Position numbers and translations under genes: made by a program. From Cladorhizidae sp. MBARI D1340-BT2 (lineage: Eukaryota; Porifera; Demospongiae; Poecilosclerida; Cladorhizidae): DNA of 64,000 bases. The notes beneath the pieces are model-generated. The model was not told the DNA's origin. It did not search any database and was given only the letters and a program-made list of their open reading frames with translations. The stretch is from assembly GCA_028752905.1 (NCBI GenBank), contig JAQNBH010000003.1:39989354-40053353 (forward strand), read 5' to 3'. Positions 1 through 15,000 of the stretch are shown here, one piece after another (position 1 is the first letter of the stretch; every line of letters begins with the position of its first letter).

Positions 1-3000
1 TAACCATGCTAGGTGTATAACTATGCTAGGTATATAACCATGCTAGGTGTATAACCATGCTAATTGTATAGCCATGCTAGGTGTATAACCATTCTAGGTA
101 TATAACCATGCTAGGTATATAACCATGCTAGGTATATAACCATGCTAGGTATATAACCATGCTAGGTATATAACCATGCTAGGTGTATAACCATGCTAGG
201 TGTATAGCTATGCTAGGTATATAACCATGTTAGGTGTATAACCATGTTAATTGTATAACCATGCTAGGTGTATAAATATGCTAGGTATATAACCATGCTA
301 GGTATATAACCATGCTAGGTATATAACCATGCTAGGTATATAACAATGCTAGGTGTATAACCATGCTAGGTATATAACCATGCTAGGTATATAACCATGC
401 TAGGTATATAACCATACTAGGTATATAACCATGCTAGGTGTATAACCATGCTAGGTATATAACCATGCTAGGTATATAACCATGCTAATTGTATAACCAT
501 GCTAGGTGTATAACTATGCCAGATATATAACCATGCTAGGTATATAACCATGCTAGGTATATAACCATACTAGGTATATAACCATGCTAGGTCTATAACC
601 ATGCTAGGTATATAACCATGCTAGGTGTATAACCATGCTAATTGTATAACCATGCTAGGTGTATAACTATGCCAGGTATATAACCATGCTAGGTATATAA
701 CCATGCTAGGTATATAACCATGCTAGGTGTATAACCATGCTAGGTGTATAACGATGCTAATTGTATAACCATGCTAGGTGTATAACTATGCTAGGTATAT
801 AACCATGCTAGGTATATAACCATGCTAGGTATATAACCATGCTAGGTATATAACCATGCTAGGTGTATAACCATGCTAGTTATATAACCATGCTAGGTAT
901 ATAACCATGCTAGGTATATAACCATGCTAGGTGTATAACCATGCTAGGTGTATAACTATGCTAGGTATATAGCCATGCTAGGTGTATACCCATGCTAATT
1001 GTATAACCATGCTAGGTGTATAGGTATATAACCATGCTAGGTATATAACCATGCTAGGTATATAACCATGCTAGGTGTATAACCATGCTAGGTGTATAAC
1101 GATGCTAATTGTATAACCATGCTAGGTGTATAACTATGCTAGGTATATAACCATGCTAGGTATATAACCATGCTAGGTATATAACCATGCTAGGTATATA
1201 ACCATGCTAGGTATATAACCATGCTAGGTATATAACCATGCTAGGTGTATAACCATGCTAGGTGTATAACTATGCTAGGTATATAACCATGCTAATTGTA
1301 TAACCATGCTAGGTGTATAACTATGCTAGGTATATAACCATGCTAGATATATAACCATGCTAGGTATATAACCATGCTAGGTATATAACCATGCTAGGTG
1401 TATAACCATGCTAAGTGTATAACTATTCTAGGTATATAACCATGCTAGGTGTATAACCATACTAGGTGTATAACTATGCTAGGTATATAACCATGCTAGG
1501 TGTATAACCATGCTAATTGTATAACCATGCTAGGTGTATAACTATGCTAGGTATATAACCATGCTAGATATATAACCATGCTAGGTATATAACCATGCTA
1601 AGTATATAACCATGCTAGGTGTATGACCATGCTAGGTATATAAACATGCTAGGTATATAACCATGCTAGGTGTATAACCATGCTAGGTATATAACCATGC
1701 TAGGTATATAACCTTGCTAAGTATATAACCATGCTAGGTATATAACCATGCTAGGTGTATAACCATGCTAAGTGTATAACTATGCTAGGTATATAACCAT
1801 GCTAGGTGTATAACCATGCTAATTGTATAACCATGCTAGGTATATAACCATGCTAGGTATATAAACATGCTAGGTGTATAACCATGCTAGGTGTATAACC
1901 ATGCTAGGTATATAACCATGCTAGGTGTATAACCACGCTAGGTATATAACCATGCTAGGTATAATTATAACCATGCTAGGTGTATAACCAAGCTAGGTAT
2001 ATAACCATGCTAGGTGTATAACCATGCTAGGTGTATAACTATGCTAGGTATATAACCATGTTAGGTGTATAACCATGCTAATTGTATAACCATGCTAGGT
2101 ATATAACCATGCTAGGTATATAACCATGCTAGGTGTATAACCATGCTAGGTGTATAACCATGCTAGGTATATAACCATGCTAGGTGTATAACCACGCTAG
2201 GTATATAACCAAGCTAGGTATAATTATAACCATGCTAGGTGTATAACCAAGCTAGGTATATAACCATGCTAGGTGTATAACCATGCTAGGTATATAACCA
2301 TGCTAGGTGTATAACCATGCTAGGTGTATAACTATGCTAGGTATATAACCATGCTAGGTATATAACCATGCTAGGTATATAACTATGCTAGGTATATAAC
2401 CATGCTAGGTGTATAACCATGCTAGGTGTATAACTATGCTAGGTATATAACCATGCTAGGTGTATAACCATGCTAATTGTATAGCCATGCTAGGTGTATA
2501 ACCATTCTAGGTATATAACCATGCTAGGTATATAACCATGCTAGGTATATAACCATGCTAGGTATATAACCATGCTAGGTATATAACCATGCTAGGTGTA
2601 TAACCATGCTAGGTGTATAGCTATGCTAGGTATATAACCATGTTAGGTGTATAACCATGTTAATTGTATAACCATGCTAGGTGTATAAATATGCTAGGTA
2701 TATAACCATGCTAGGTATATAACCATGCTAGGTATATAACCATGCTAGGTATATAACAATGCTAGGTGTATAACCATGCTAGGTATATAACCATGCTAGG
2801 TATATAACCATGCTAGGTATATAACCATACTAGGTATATAACCATGCTAGGTGTATAACCATGCTAGGTATATAACCATGCTAGGTATATAACCATGCTA
2901 ATTGTATAACCATGCTAGGTGTATAACTATGCCAGATATATAACCATGCTAGGTATATAACCATGCTAGGTATATAACCATACTAGGTATATAACCATGC

Positions 3001-6000
3001 TAGGTGTATAACCATGCTAGGTATATAACCATGCTAGGTATATAACCATGCTAGGTATATAACCTTGCTCAGTGTATAACCATGCTAGGTGTATAACTAT
3101 GCTAGGTATATAACCATGCTAGGTGTATAACCATGCTAATTGTATAACCATGCTAGGTGTATAACTATGCTAGGTATATAACCATGCTAGGTATATAACC
3201 ATGCTAGGTATATAACCATGCTCGGTATATAACCATGATAGGTGTATAACCATGCTAAGTATATAACTATGCTAGGTATATAACCATGCTAGGTATATAA
3301 CCATGCTAATTGTATAAGCATGCTAGGTGTATAACTATGCTAGGTATATAACCATGCTAATGCTAGGTATATAACCATGCTAGGTATATAACCATGCTAG
3401 GTGTATAACCATGCTAGGTATATAACCATGCTAGGTGTATAACCATGCTAGGTGTATAACCATGCTAGGTATATAACCATGCTAGGTGTATAACCATGCT
3501 AATTGTATAACCATGCTAGGTGTATAGGTATATAACCATGCTAGGTATATAACCATTCTAGGTATATAACCATGCTAGGTATATAACCATGATAGGTGTA
3601 TAACAATGCTAATTGTATAAGCATGCTAGGTGTATAACTATGCTAGGTATATAACCATGCTAGGTATATAACCATGCTAGGTATATAACCATGCTAGGTA
3701 TATAACCATGCTAGGTATATAACCATGCTAGGTATATAACCATGCTAGGTATATAACCATGCTAGGTATATAACCATGCTAGGTATATAACCATGATAGG
3801 TGTATAACCATGCTAAGTGTATAACTATGCTAGGTATATAACCATGCTATGTGTATAACAATGTTAATTGTATAAGCATGCTAGGTGTATAACTATGCTA
3901 GGTATATATCCATGCTAGGTATATAACCATGCTAGGTATATAACCATGCTAGGTATATAACCATGCTAGGTATATAACCATGATAGGTGTATAACCATGC
4001 TAAGTGTATAACTATGCTAGGTATATAACCATGCTAGGTGTATAACAATGCTAATTGTATAAGCATGCTAGGTGTATAACAATGCTAGGTATATAACCAT
4101 GCTAGGTATATAACCATGCTAGGTGTATAACCATGCTAGGTGTATAACCATGCTAGGTATATAACCATGCTAGGTGTATAACCATGCTAATTGTATAACC
4201 ATGCTAGGTGTATAACCATGCTAGGTGTATAACCATGCTAGGTGTATAACCATGCTAATTGTATAACCATGCTAGGTGTATAACTATGCCAGGTATATAA
4301 CCATGCTAGGTATATAACCATGCTAGGTATATAACCATGCTAGGTATATAACCATGCTAGGTGTATAACCATGCTAGGTGTATAACCATGCTAGGTGTAT
4401 AACGATGCTAATTGTATAACCATGCTAGGTGTATAACTATGCTAGGTATATAACCATGCTAGGTATATAACCATGCTAGGTATATAACCATGCTAGGTAT
4501 ATAACCATGCTAGGTGTATAACCATGCTAGGTATATAACCATGCTAGGTATATAACCATGCTAGGTATATAACCATGCTAGGTGTATAACCATGCTAGGT
4601 GTATAACTATGCTAGGTATATAACCATGCTAGGTGTATACCCATGCTAATTGTATAACCATGCTAGGTGTATAGGTATATAACCATGCTAGGTATATAAC
4701 CATTCTAGGTATATAACCATGCTAGGTATATAACCATGATAGGTGTATAACAATGCTAATTGTATAAGCATGCTAGGTGTATAACTATGCTAGGTATATA
4801 ACCATGCTAGGTATATAACCATGCTAGGTATATAACCATGCTAGATATATAACCATGCTAGGTATATAACCATGCTAGGTATATAACCATGCTAGGTGTA
4901 TAACCATGCTAAGTGTATAACTATTCTAGGTATATAACCATGCTAGGTGTATAACCATACTAGGTGTATAACTATGCTAGGTATATAACCATGCTAGGTG
5001 TATAACCATGCTAATTGTATAACCATGCTAGGTGTATAACTATGCTAGGTATATAACCATGCTAGATATATAACCATGCTAGGTATATAACCATGCTAAG
5101 TATATAACCATGCTAGGTGTATGACCATGCTAGGTATATAAACATGCTAGGTATATAACCATGCTAGGTGTATAACCATGCTAGGTATATAACCATGCTA
5201 GGTATATAACCATGCTAAGTATATAACCATGCTAGGTATATAACCATGCTAGGTGTATAACCATGCTAAGTGTATAACTATGCTAGGTATATAACCATGC
5301 TAGGTGTATAACCATGCTAATTGTATAACCATGCTAGGTATATAACCATGCTAGGTATATAACCATGCTAGGTGTATAACCATGCTAGGTGTATAACCAT
5401 GCTAGGTATATAACCATGCTAGGTGTATAACCACGCTAGGTATATAACCATGCTAGGTATAATTATAACCATGCTAGGTGTATAACCAAGCTAGGTATAT
5501 AACCATACTAGGTGTATAACCATGCCAGGTGTATAACTATGCTAGGTATATAACCATGTTAGGTGTATAACCATGCTAATTGTATAACCATGCTAGGTAT
5601 ATAACCATGCTAGGTATATAACCATGCTAGGTGTATAACCATGCTAGGTGTATAACCATGCTAGGTATATAACCATGCTAGGTGTATAACCACGCTAGGT
5701 ATATAACCAAGCTAGGTATAATTATAACCATGCTAGGTGTATAACCAAGCTAGGTATATAACCATGATAGGTGTATAACCATGCTAAGTATATAACTATG
5801 CTAGGTATATAACCATGCTAGGTATATAACCATGCTAATTGTATAAGCATGCTAGGTGTATAACTATGCTAGGTATATAACCATGCTAATGCTAGGTATA
5901 TAACCATGCTAGGTATATAACCATGCTAGGTGTATAACCATGCTAGGTATATAACCATGCTAGGTGTATAACCATGCTAGGTGTATAACCATGCTAGGTA

Positions 6001-9000
6001 TATAACCATGCTAGGTGTATAACCATGCTAATTGTATAACCATGCTAGGTGTATAGGTATATAACCATGCTAGGTATATAACCATTCTAGGTATATAACC
6101 ATGCTAGGTATATAACCATGATAGGTGTATAACAATGCTAATTGTATAAGCATGCTAGGTGTATAACTATGCTAGGTATATAACCATGCTAGGTATATAA
6201 CCATGCTAGGTATATAACCATGCTAGGTATATAACCATGCTAGGTATATAACCATGCTAGGTATATAACCATGCTAGGTATATAACCATGCTAGGTATAT
6301 AACCATGCTAGGTATATAACCATGATAGGTGTATAACCATGCTAAGTGTATAACTATGCTAGGTATATAACCATGCTATGTGTATAACAATGTTAATTGT
6401 ATAAGCATGCTAGGTGTATAACTATGCTAGGTATATATCCATGCTAGGTATATAACCATGCTAGGTATATAACCATGCTAGGTATATAACCATGCTAGGT
6501 ATATAACCATGATAGGTGTATAACCATGCTAAGTGTATAACTATGCTAGGTATATAACCATGCTAGGTGTATAACAATGCTAATTGTATAAGCATGCTAG
6601 GTGTATAACAATGCTAGGTATATAACCATGCTAGGTATATAACCATGCTAGGTGTATAACCATGCTAGGTGTATAACCATGCTAGGTATATAACCATGCT
6701 AGGTGTATAACCATGCTAATTGTATAACCATGCTAGGTGTATAACCATGCTAGGTGTATAACCATGCTAGGTGTATAACCATGCTAATTGTATAACCATG
6801 CTAGGTGTATAACTATGCCAGGTATATAACCATGCTAGGTATATAACCATGCTAGGTATATAACCATGCTAGGTATATAACCATGCTAGGTGTATAACCA
6901 TGCTAGGTGTATAACCATGCTAGGTGTATAACGATGCTAATTGTATAACCATGCTAGGTGTATAACTATGCTAGGTATATAACCATGCTAGGTATATAAC
7001 CATGCTAGGTATATAACCATGCTAGGTATATAACCATGCTAGGTGTATAACCATGCTAGGTATATAACCATGCTAGGTATATAACCATGCTAGGTATATA
7101 ACCATGCTAGGTGTATAACCATGCTAGGTGTATAACTATGCTAGGTATATAACCATGCTAGGTGTATACCCATGCTAATTGTATAACCATGCTAGGTGTA
7201 TAGGTATATAACCATGCTAGGTATATAACCATTCTAGGTATATAACCATGCTAGGTATATAACCATGATAGGTGTATAACAATGCTAATTGTATAAGCAT
7301 GCTAGGTGTATAACTATGCTAGGTATATAACCATGCTAGGTATATAACCATGCTAGGTATATAACCATGCTAGATATATAACCATGCTAGGTATATAACC
7401 ATGCTAGGTATATAACCATGCTAGGTGTATAACCATGCTAAGTGTATAACTATTCTAGGTATATAACCATGCTAGGTGTATAACCATACTAGGTGTATAA
7501 CTATGCTAGGTATATAACCATGCTAGGTGTATAACCATGCTAATTGTATAACCATGCTAGGTGTATAACTATGCTAGGTATATAACCATGCTAGATATAT
7601 AACCATGCTAGGTATATAACCATGCTAAGTATATAACCATGCTAGGTGTATGACCATGCTAGGTATATAAACATGCTAGGTATATAACCATGCTAGGTGT
7701 ATAACCATGCTAGGTATATAACCATGCTAGGTATATAACCATGCTAAGTATATAACCATGCTAGGTATATAACCATGCTAGGTGTATAACCATGCTAAGT
7801 GTATAACTATGCTAGGTATATAACCATGCTAGGTGTATAACCATGCTAATTGTATAACCATGCTAGGTATATAACCATGCTAGGTATATAACCATGCTAG
7901 GTGTATAACCATGCTAGGTGTATAACCATGCTAGGTATATAACCATGCTAGGTGTATAACCACGCTAGGTATATAACCATGCTAGGTATAATTATAACCA
8001 TGCTAGGTGTATAACCAAGCTAGGTATATAACCATACTAGGTGTATAACCATGCCAGGTGTATAACTATGCTAGGTATATAACCATGTTAGGTGTATAAC
8101 CATGCTAATTGTATAACCATGCTAGGTATATAACCATGCTAGGTATATAACCATGCTAGGTGTATAACCATGCTAGGTGTATAACCATGCTAGGTATATA
8201 ACCATGCTAGGTGTATAACCACGCTAGGTATATAACCAAGCTAGGTATAATTATAACCATGCTAGGTGTATAACCAAGCTAGGTATATAACCATGCTAGG
8301 TGTATAACCATGCTAGGTATATAACCATGCTAGGTGTATAACCATGCTAGGTGTATAACTATGCTAGGTATATAACCATGCTAGGTATATAACCATGCTA
8401 GGTATATAACTATGCTAGGTATATAACCATGCTAGGTGTATAACCATGCTAGGTGTATAACTATGCTAGGTATATAACCATGCTAGGTGTATAACCATGC
8501 TAATTGTATAGCCATGCTAGGTGTATAACCATTCTAGGTATATAACCATGCTAGGTATATAACCATGCTAGGTGTATAACCATGCTAGGTGTATAGCTAT
8601 GCTAGGTATATAACCATGTTAGGTGTATAACCATGTTAATTGTATAACCATGCTAGGTGTATAAATATGCTAGGTATATAACCATGCTAGGTATATAACC
8701 ATGCTAGGTATATAACCATGCTAGGTATATAACAATGCTAGGTGTATAACCATGCTAGGTATATAACCATGCTAGGTATATAACCATGCTAGGTATATAA
8801 TCATACTAGGTATATAACCATGCTAGGTGTATAACCATGCTAGGTGTATAACCATGCTAGGTATATAACAATGCTAGGTATAATTAAAACCATGCTAGGT
8901 GTATAACCAAGCTAGGTATATAACCATGCTAGGTGTATAACCATGCTAGGTGTATAACTATGCTAGGTATATAACCATGTTAGGTGTATAACCATGCTAA

Positions 9001-12000
9001 TTGTATAACCATGCTAGGTATATAACCATGCTAGGTATATAACCATGCTAGGTGTATAACCATGCTAGGTGTATAACCATGCTAGGTATATCACCATGCT
9101 AGGTGTATAACCATGCTAGGTATATAACCATGCTAGGTCTATAAACATGCTAGGTATATAACCATGCTAGGTGTATAACCATGCTAATTGTATAACCATG
9201 CTAGGTGTATAACTATGCCAGGTATATAACCATGCTAGGTATATAACCATGCTAGGTATATAACCATGCTAGGTGTATAACCATGCTAGGTGTATAACGA
9301 TGCTAATTGTATAACCATGCTAGGTGTATAACTATGCTAGGTATATAACCATGCTAGGTATATAACCATGCTAGGTATATAACCATGCTAGGTATATAAC
9401 CATGCTAGGTGTATAACCATGCTAGGTGTATAACTATGCTAGGTATATAACCATGCTAGGTGTATAACCATGCTAATTGTATAACCATGCTAGGTGTATA
9501 ACCATGCTAGGTATATAACCATGCTAGGTATATAACCATGCTAGGTATATAACCATGCTAGGTATATAACCATGCTAGGTGTATAACCATGCTAGGTATA
9601 TAACCATGCTAGGTATATAACCATGCTAGGTATATAACCATGCTAGGTGTATAACCATGCTAGGTGTATAGCTATGCTAGGTATATAACAATGCTAGGTG
9701 TATAACCATGCTAATTGTATAACCATGCTAGGTGTATAACTATGCTAGGTATATAACCATGCTAGGTATATAACAATGCTAGGTATATAACCATGCTAGG
9801 TATATCACCATGCTAGGTGTATAACCATGCTAGGTATATAACCATGCTAGGTCTATAAACATGCTAGTTATATAACCATGCTAGGTATATAACCATGCTA
9901 GGTATATAACAATGCTAGGTGTATAACCATGCTAGGTATATAACCATGCTAGGTATATAACCATGCTAGGTATATAACCATACTAGGTATATAACCATGC
10001 TAGGTGTATAACCATGCTAGGTGTATAACCATGCTAGGTATATAACAATGCTAGGTATAATTAAAACCATGCTAGGTGTATAACCAAGCTAGGTATATAA
10101 CCATGCTAGGTGTATAACCATGCTAGGTGTATAACTATGCTAGGTATATAACCATGTTAGGTGTATAACCATGCTAATTGTATAACCATGCTAGGTATAT
10201 AACCATGCTAGGTATATAACCATGCTAGGTGTATAACCATGCTAGGTGTATAACCATGCTAGGTATATCACCATGCTAGGTGTATAACCATGCTAGGTAT
10301 ATAACCATGCTAGGTCTATAAACATGCTAGGTATATAACCATGCTAGGTGTATAACCATGCTAATTGTATAACCATGCTAGGTGTATAACTATGCCAGGT
10401 ATATAACCATGCTAGGTATATAACCATGCTAGATATATAACCATGCTAGGTGTATAACCATGCTAGGTGTATAACGATGCTAATTGTATAACCATGCTAG
10501 GTGTATAACTATGCTAGGTATATAACCATGCTAGGTATATAACCATGCTAGGTATATAACCATGCTAGGTATATAACCATGCTAGGTGTATAACCATGCT
10601 AGGTGTATAACTATGCTAGGTATATAACCATGCTAGGTGTATAACCATGCTAATTGTATAACCATGCTAGGTGTATAACCATGCTAGGTATATAACCATG
10701 CTAGGTATATAACCATGCTAGGTATATAACCATGCTAGGTATATAACCATGCTAGGTGTATAACCATGCTAGGTATATAACCATGCTAGGTGTATAACCA
10801 TGCTAGGTGTATAGCTATGCTAGGTATATAACAATGCTAGGTGTATAACCATGCTAATTGTATAACCATGCTAGGTGTATAACTATGCTAGGTATATAAC
10901 CATGCTAGGTATATAACAATGCTAGGTATATAACCATGCTAGGTATATCACCATGCTAGGTGTATAACCATGCTAGGTATATAACCATGCTAGGTCTATA
11001 ACCATGCTAGGTATATAACCATACTAGGTATATAACCATGCTAGGTGTATAACCATGCTAGGTATATAACCATGCTAGGTATATAACCATGCTAATTGTA
11101 TAACCATGCTAGGTGTATAACTATGCCAGATATATAACCATGCTAGGTATATAACCATGCTAGGTATATAACCATACTAGGTATATAACCATGCTAGGTG
11201 TATAACCATGCTAGGTATATAACCATGCTAGGTATATAACCATGCTAGGTATATAACCTTGCTCAGTGTATAACCATGCTAGGTGTATAACTATGCTAGG
11301 TATATAACCATGCTAGGTGTATAACCATGCTAATTGTATAACCATGCTAGGTGTATAACTATGCTAGGTATATAACCATGCTAGGTATATAACCATGCTA
11401 GGTATATAACCATGCTAGGTATATAACCATGATAGGTGTATAACCATGCTAAGTATATAACTATGCTAGGTATATAACCATGCTAGGTATATAACCATGC
11501 TAATTGTATAAGCATGCTAGGTGTATAACTATGCTAGGTATATAACCATGCTAATGCTAGGTATATAACCATGCTAGGTATATAACCATGCTAGGTGTAT
11601 AACCATGCTAGGTGTATAACCATGCTAGGTATATATCCATGCTAGGTGTATAACCATGCTAGGTGTATAACCATGCTAGGTATATAACCATGCTAGGTGT
11701 ATAACCATGCTAATTGTATAACCATGCTAGGTGTATAGGTATATAACCATGCTAGGTATATAACCATTCTAGGTATATAACCATGCTAGGTATATAACCA
11801 TGATAGGTGTATAACAATGCTAATTGTATAAGCATGCTAGGTGTATAACTATGCTAGGTATATAACCATGCTAGGTATATAACCATGCTAGGTATATAAC
11901 CATGCTAGGTATATAACCATGTTAGGTGTATAACCATGCTAATTGTATAACCATGCTAGGTATATAACCATGCTAGGTATATAACCATGCTAGGTGTATA

Positions 12001-15000
12001 ACCATGCTAGGTGTATAACCATGCTAGGTATATCACCATGCTAGGTGTATAACCATGCTAGGTATATAACCATGCTAGGTCTATAAACATGCTAGGTATA
12101 TAACCATGCTAGGTGTATAACCATGCTAATTGTATAACCATGCTAGGTGTATAACTATGCCAGGTATATAACCATGCTAGGTATATAACCATGCTAGGTA
12201 TATAACCATGCTAGGTGTATAACCATGCTAGGTGTATAACGATGCTAATTGTATAACCATGCTAGGTGTATAACTATGCTAGGTATATAACCATGCTAGG
12301 TATATAACCATGCTAGGTATATAACCATGCTAGGTATATAACCATGCTAGGTGTATAACCATGCTAGGTGTATAACTATGCTAGGTATATAACCATGCTA
12401 GGTGTATAACCATGCTAATTGTATAACCATGCTAGGTGTATAACCATGCTAGGTATATAACCATGCTAGGTATATAACCATGCTAGGTATATAACCATGC
12501 TAGGTATATAACCATGCTAGGTGTATAACCATGCTAGGTATATAACCATGCTAGGTATATAACCATGCTAGGTATATAACCATGCTAGGTGTATAACCAT
12601 GCTAGGTGTATAGCTATGCTAGGTATATAACAATGCTAGGTGTATAACCATGCTAATTGTATAACCATGCTAGGTGTATAACTATGCTAGGTATATAACC
12701 ATGCTAGGTATATAACAATGCTAGGTATATAACCATGCTAGGTATATCACCATGCTAGGTGTATAACCATGCTAGGTATATAACCATGCTAGGTCTATAA
12801 ACATGCTAGTTATATAACCATGCTAGGTATATAACCATGCTAGGTATATAACAATGCTAGGTGTATAACCATGCTAGGTATATAACCATGCTAGGTATAT
12901 AACCATGCTAGGTATATAACCATACTAGGTATATAACCATGCTAGGTGTATAACCATGCTAGGTGTATAACCATGCTAGGTATATAACAATGCTAGGTAT
13001 AATTAAAACCATGCTAGGTGTATAACCAAGCTAGGTATATAACCATGCTAGGTGTATAACCATGCTAGGTGTATAACTATGCTAGGTATATAACCATGTT
13101 AGGTGTATAACCATGCTAATTGTATAACCATGCTAGGTATATAACCATGCTAGGTATATAACCATGCTAGGTGTATAACCATGCTAGGTGTATAACCATG
13201 CTAGGTATATCACCATGCTAGGTGTATAACCATGCTAGGTATATAACCATGCTAGGTCTATAAACATGCTAGGTATATAACCATGCTAGGTGTATAACCA
13301 TGCTAATTGTATAACCATGCTAGGTGTATAACTATGCCAGGTATATAACCATGCTAGGTATATAACCATGCTAGATATATAACCATGCTAGGTGTATAAC
13401 CATGCTAGGTGTATAACGATGCTAATTGTATAACCATGCTAGGTGTATAACTATGCTAGGTATATAACCATGCTAGGTATATAACCATGCTAGGTATATA
13501 ACCATGCTAGGTATATAACCATGCTAGGTGTATAACCATGCTAGGTGTATAACTATGCTAGGTATATAACCATGCTAGGTGTATAACCATGCTAATTGTA
13601 TAACCATGCTAGGTGTATAACCATGCTAGGTATATAACCATGCTAGGTATATAACCATGCTAGGTATATAACCATGCTAGGTATATAACCATGCTAGGTG
13701 TATAACCATGCTAGGTATATAACCATGCTAGGTATATAACCATGCTAGGTATATAACCATGCTAGGTGTATAACCATGCTAGGTGTATAGCTATGCTAGG
13801 TATATAACAATGCTAGGTGTATAACCATGCTAATTGTATAACCATGCTAGGTGTATAACTATTCTAGGTATATAACCATGCTAGGTATATAACAATGCTA
13901 GGTATATAACCATGCTAGGTATATCACCATGCTAGGTGTATAACCATGCTAGGTATATAACCATGCTAGGTCTATAACCATGCTAGGTATATAACCATAC
14001 TAGGTATATAACCATGCTAGGTGTATAACCATGCTAGGTATATAACCATGCTAGGTATATAACCATGCTAATTGTATAACCATGCTAGGTGTATAACTAT
14101 GCCAGATATATAACCATGCTAGGTATATAACCATGCTAGGTATATAACCATACTAGGTATATAACCATGCTAGGTGTATAACCATGCTAGGTATATAACC
14201 ATGCTAGGTATATAACCATGCTAGGTATATAACCTTGCTCAGTGTATAACCATGCTAGGTGTATAACTATGCTAGGTATATAACCATGCTAGGTGTATAA
14301 CCATGCTAATTGTATAACCATGCTAGGTGTATAACTATGCTAGGTATATAACCATGCTAGGTATATAACCATGCTAGGTATATAACCATGCTAGGTATAT
14401 AACCATGATAGGTGTATAACCATGCTAAGTATATAACTATGCTAGGTATATAACCATGCTAGGTATATAACCATGCTAATTGTATAAGCATGCTAGGTGT
14501 ATAACTATGCTAGGTATATAACCATGCTAATGCTAGGTATATAACCATGCTAGGTATATAACCATGCTAGGTGTATAACCATGCTAGGTGTATAACCATG
14601 CTAGGTATATATCCATGCTAGGTGTATAACCATGCTAGGTGTATAACCATGCTAGGTATATAACCATGCTAGGTGTATAACCATGCTAATTGTATAACCA
14701 TGCTAGGTGTATAGGTATATAACCATGCTAGGTATATAACCATTCTAGGTATATAACCATGCTAGGTATATAACCATGATAGGTGTATAACAATGCTAAT
14801 TGTATAAGCATGCTATATAGGTGTATAACTATGCTAGGTATATAACCATGCTAGGTATATAACCATGCTAGGTATATAACCATGCTAGGTATATAACCAT
14901 GCTAGGTATATAACCATGCTAGGTATATAACCATGCTAGGTATATAACCATGCTAGGTATATAACCATGCTAGGTATATAACCATGATAGGTGTATAACC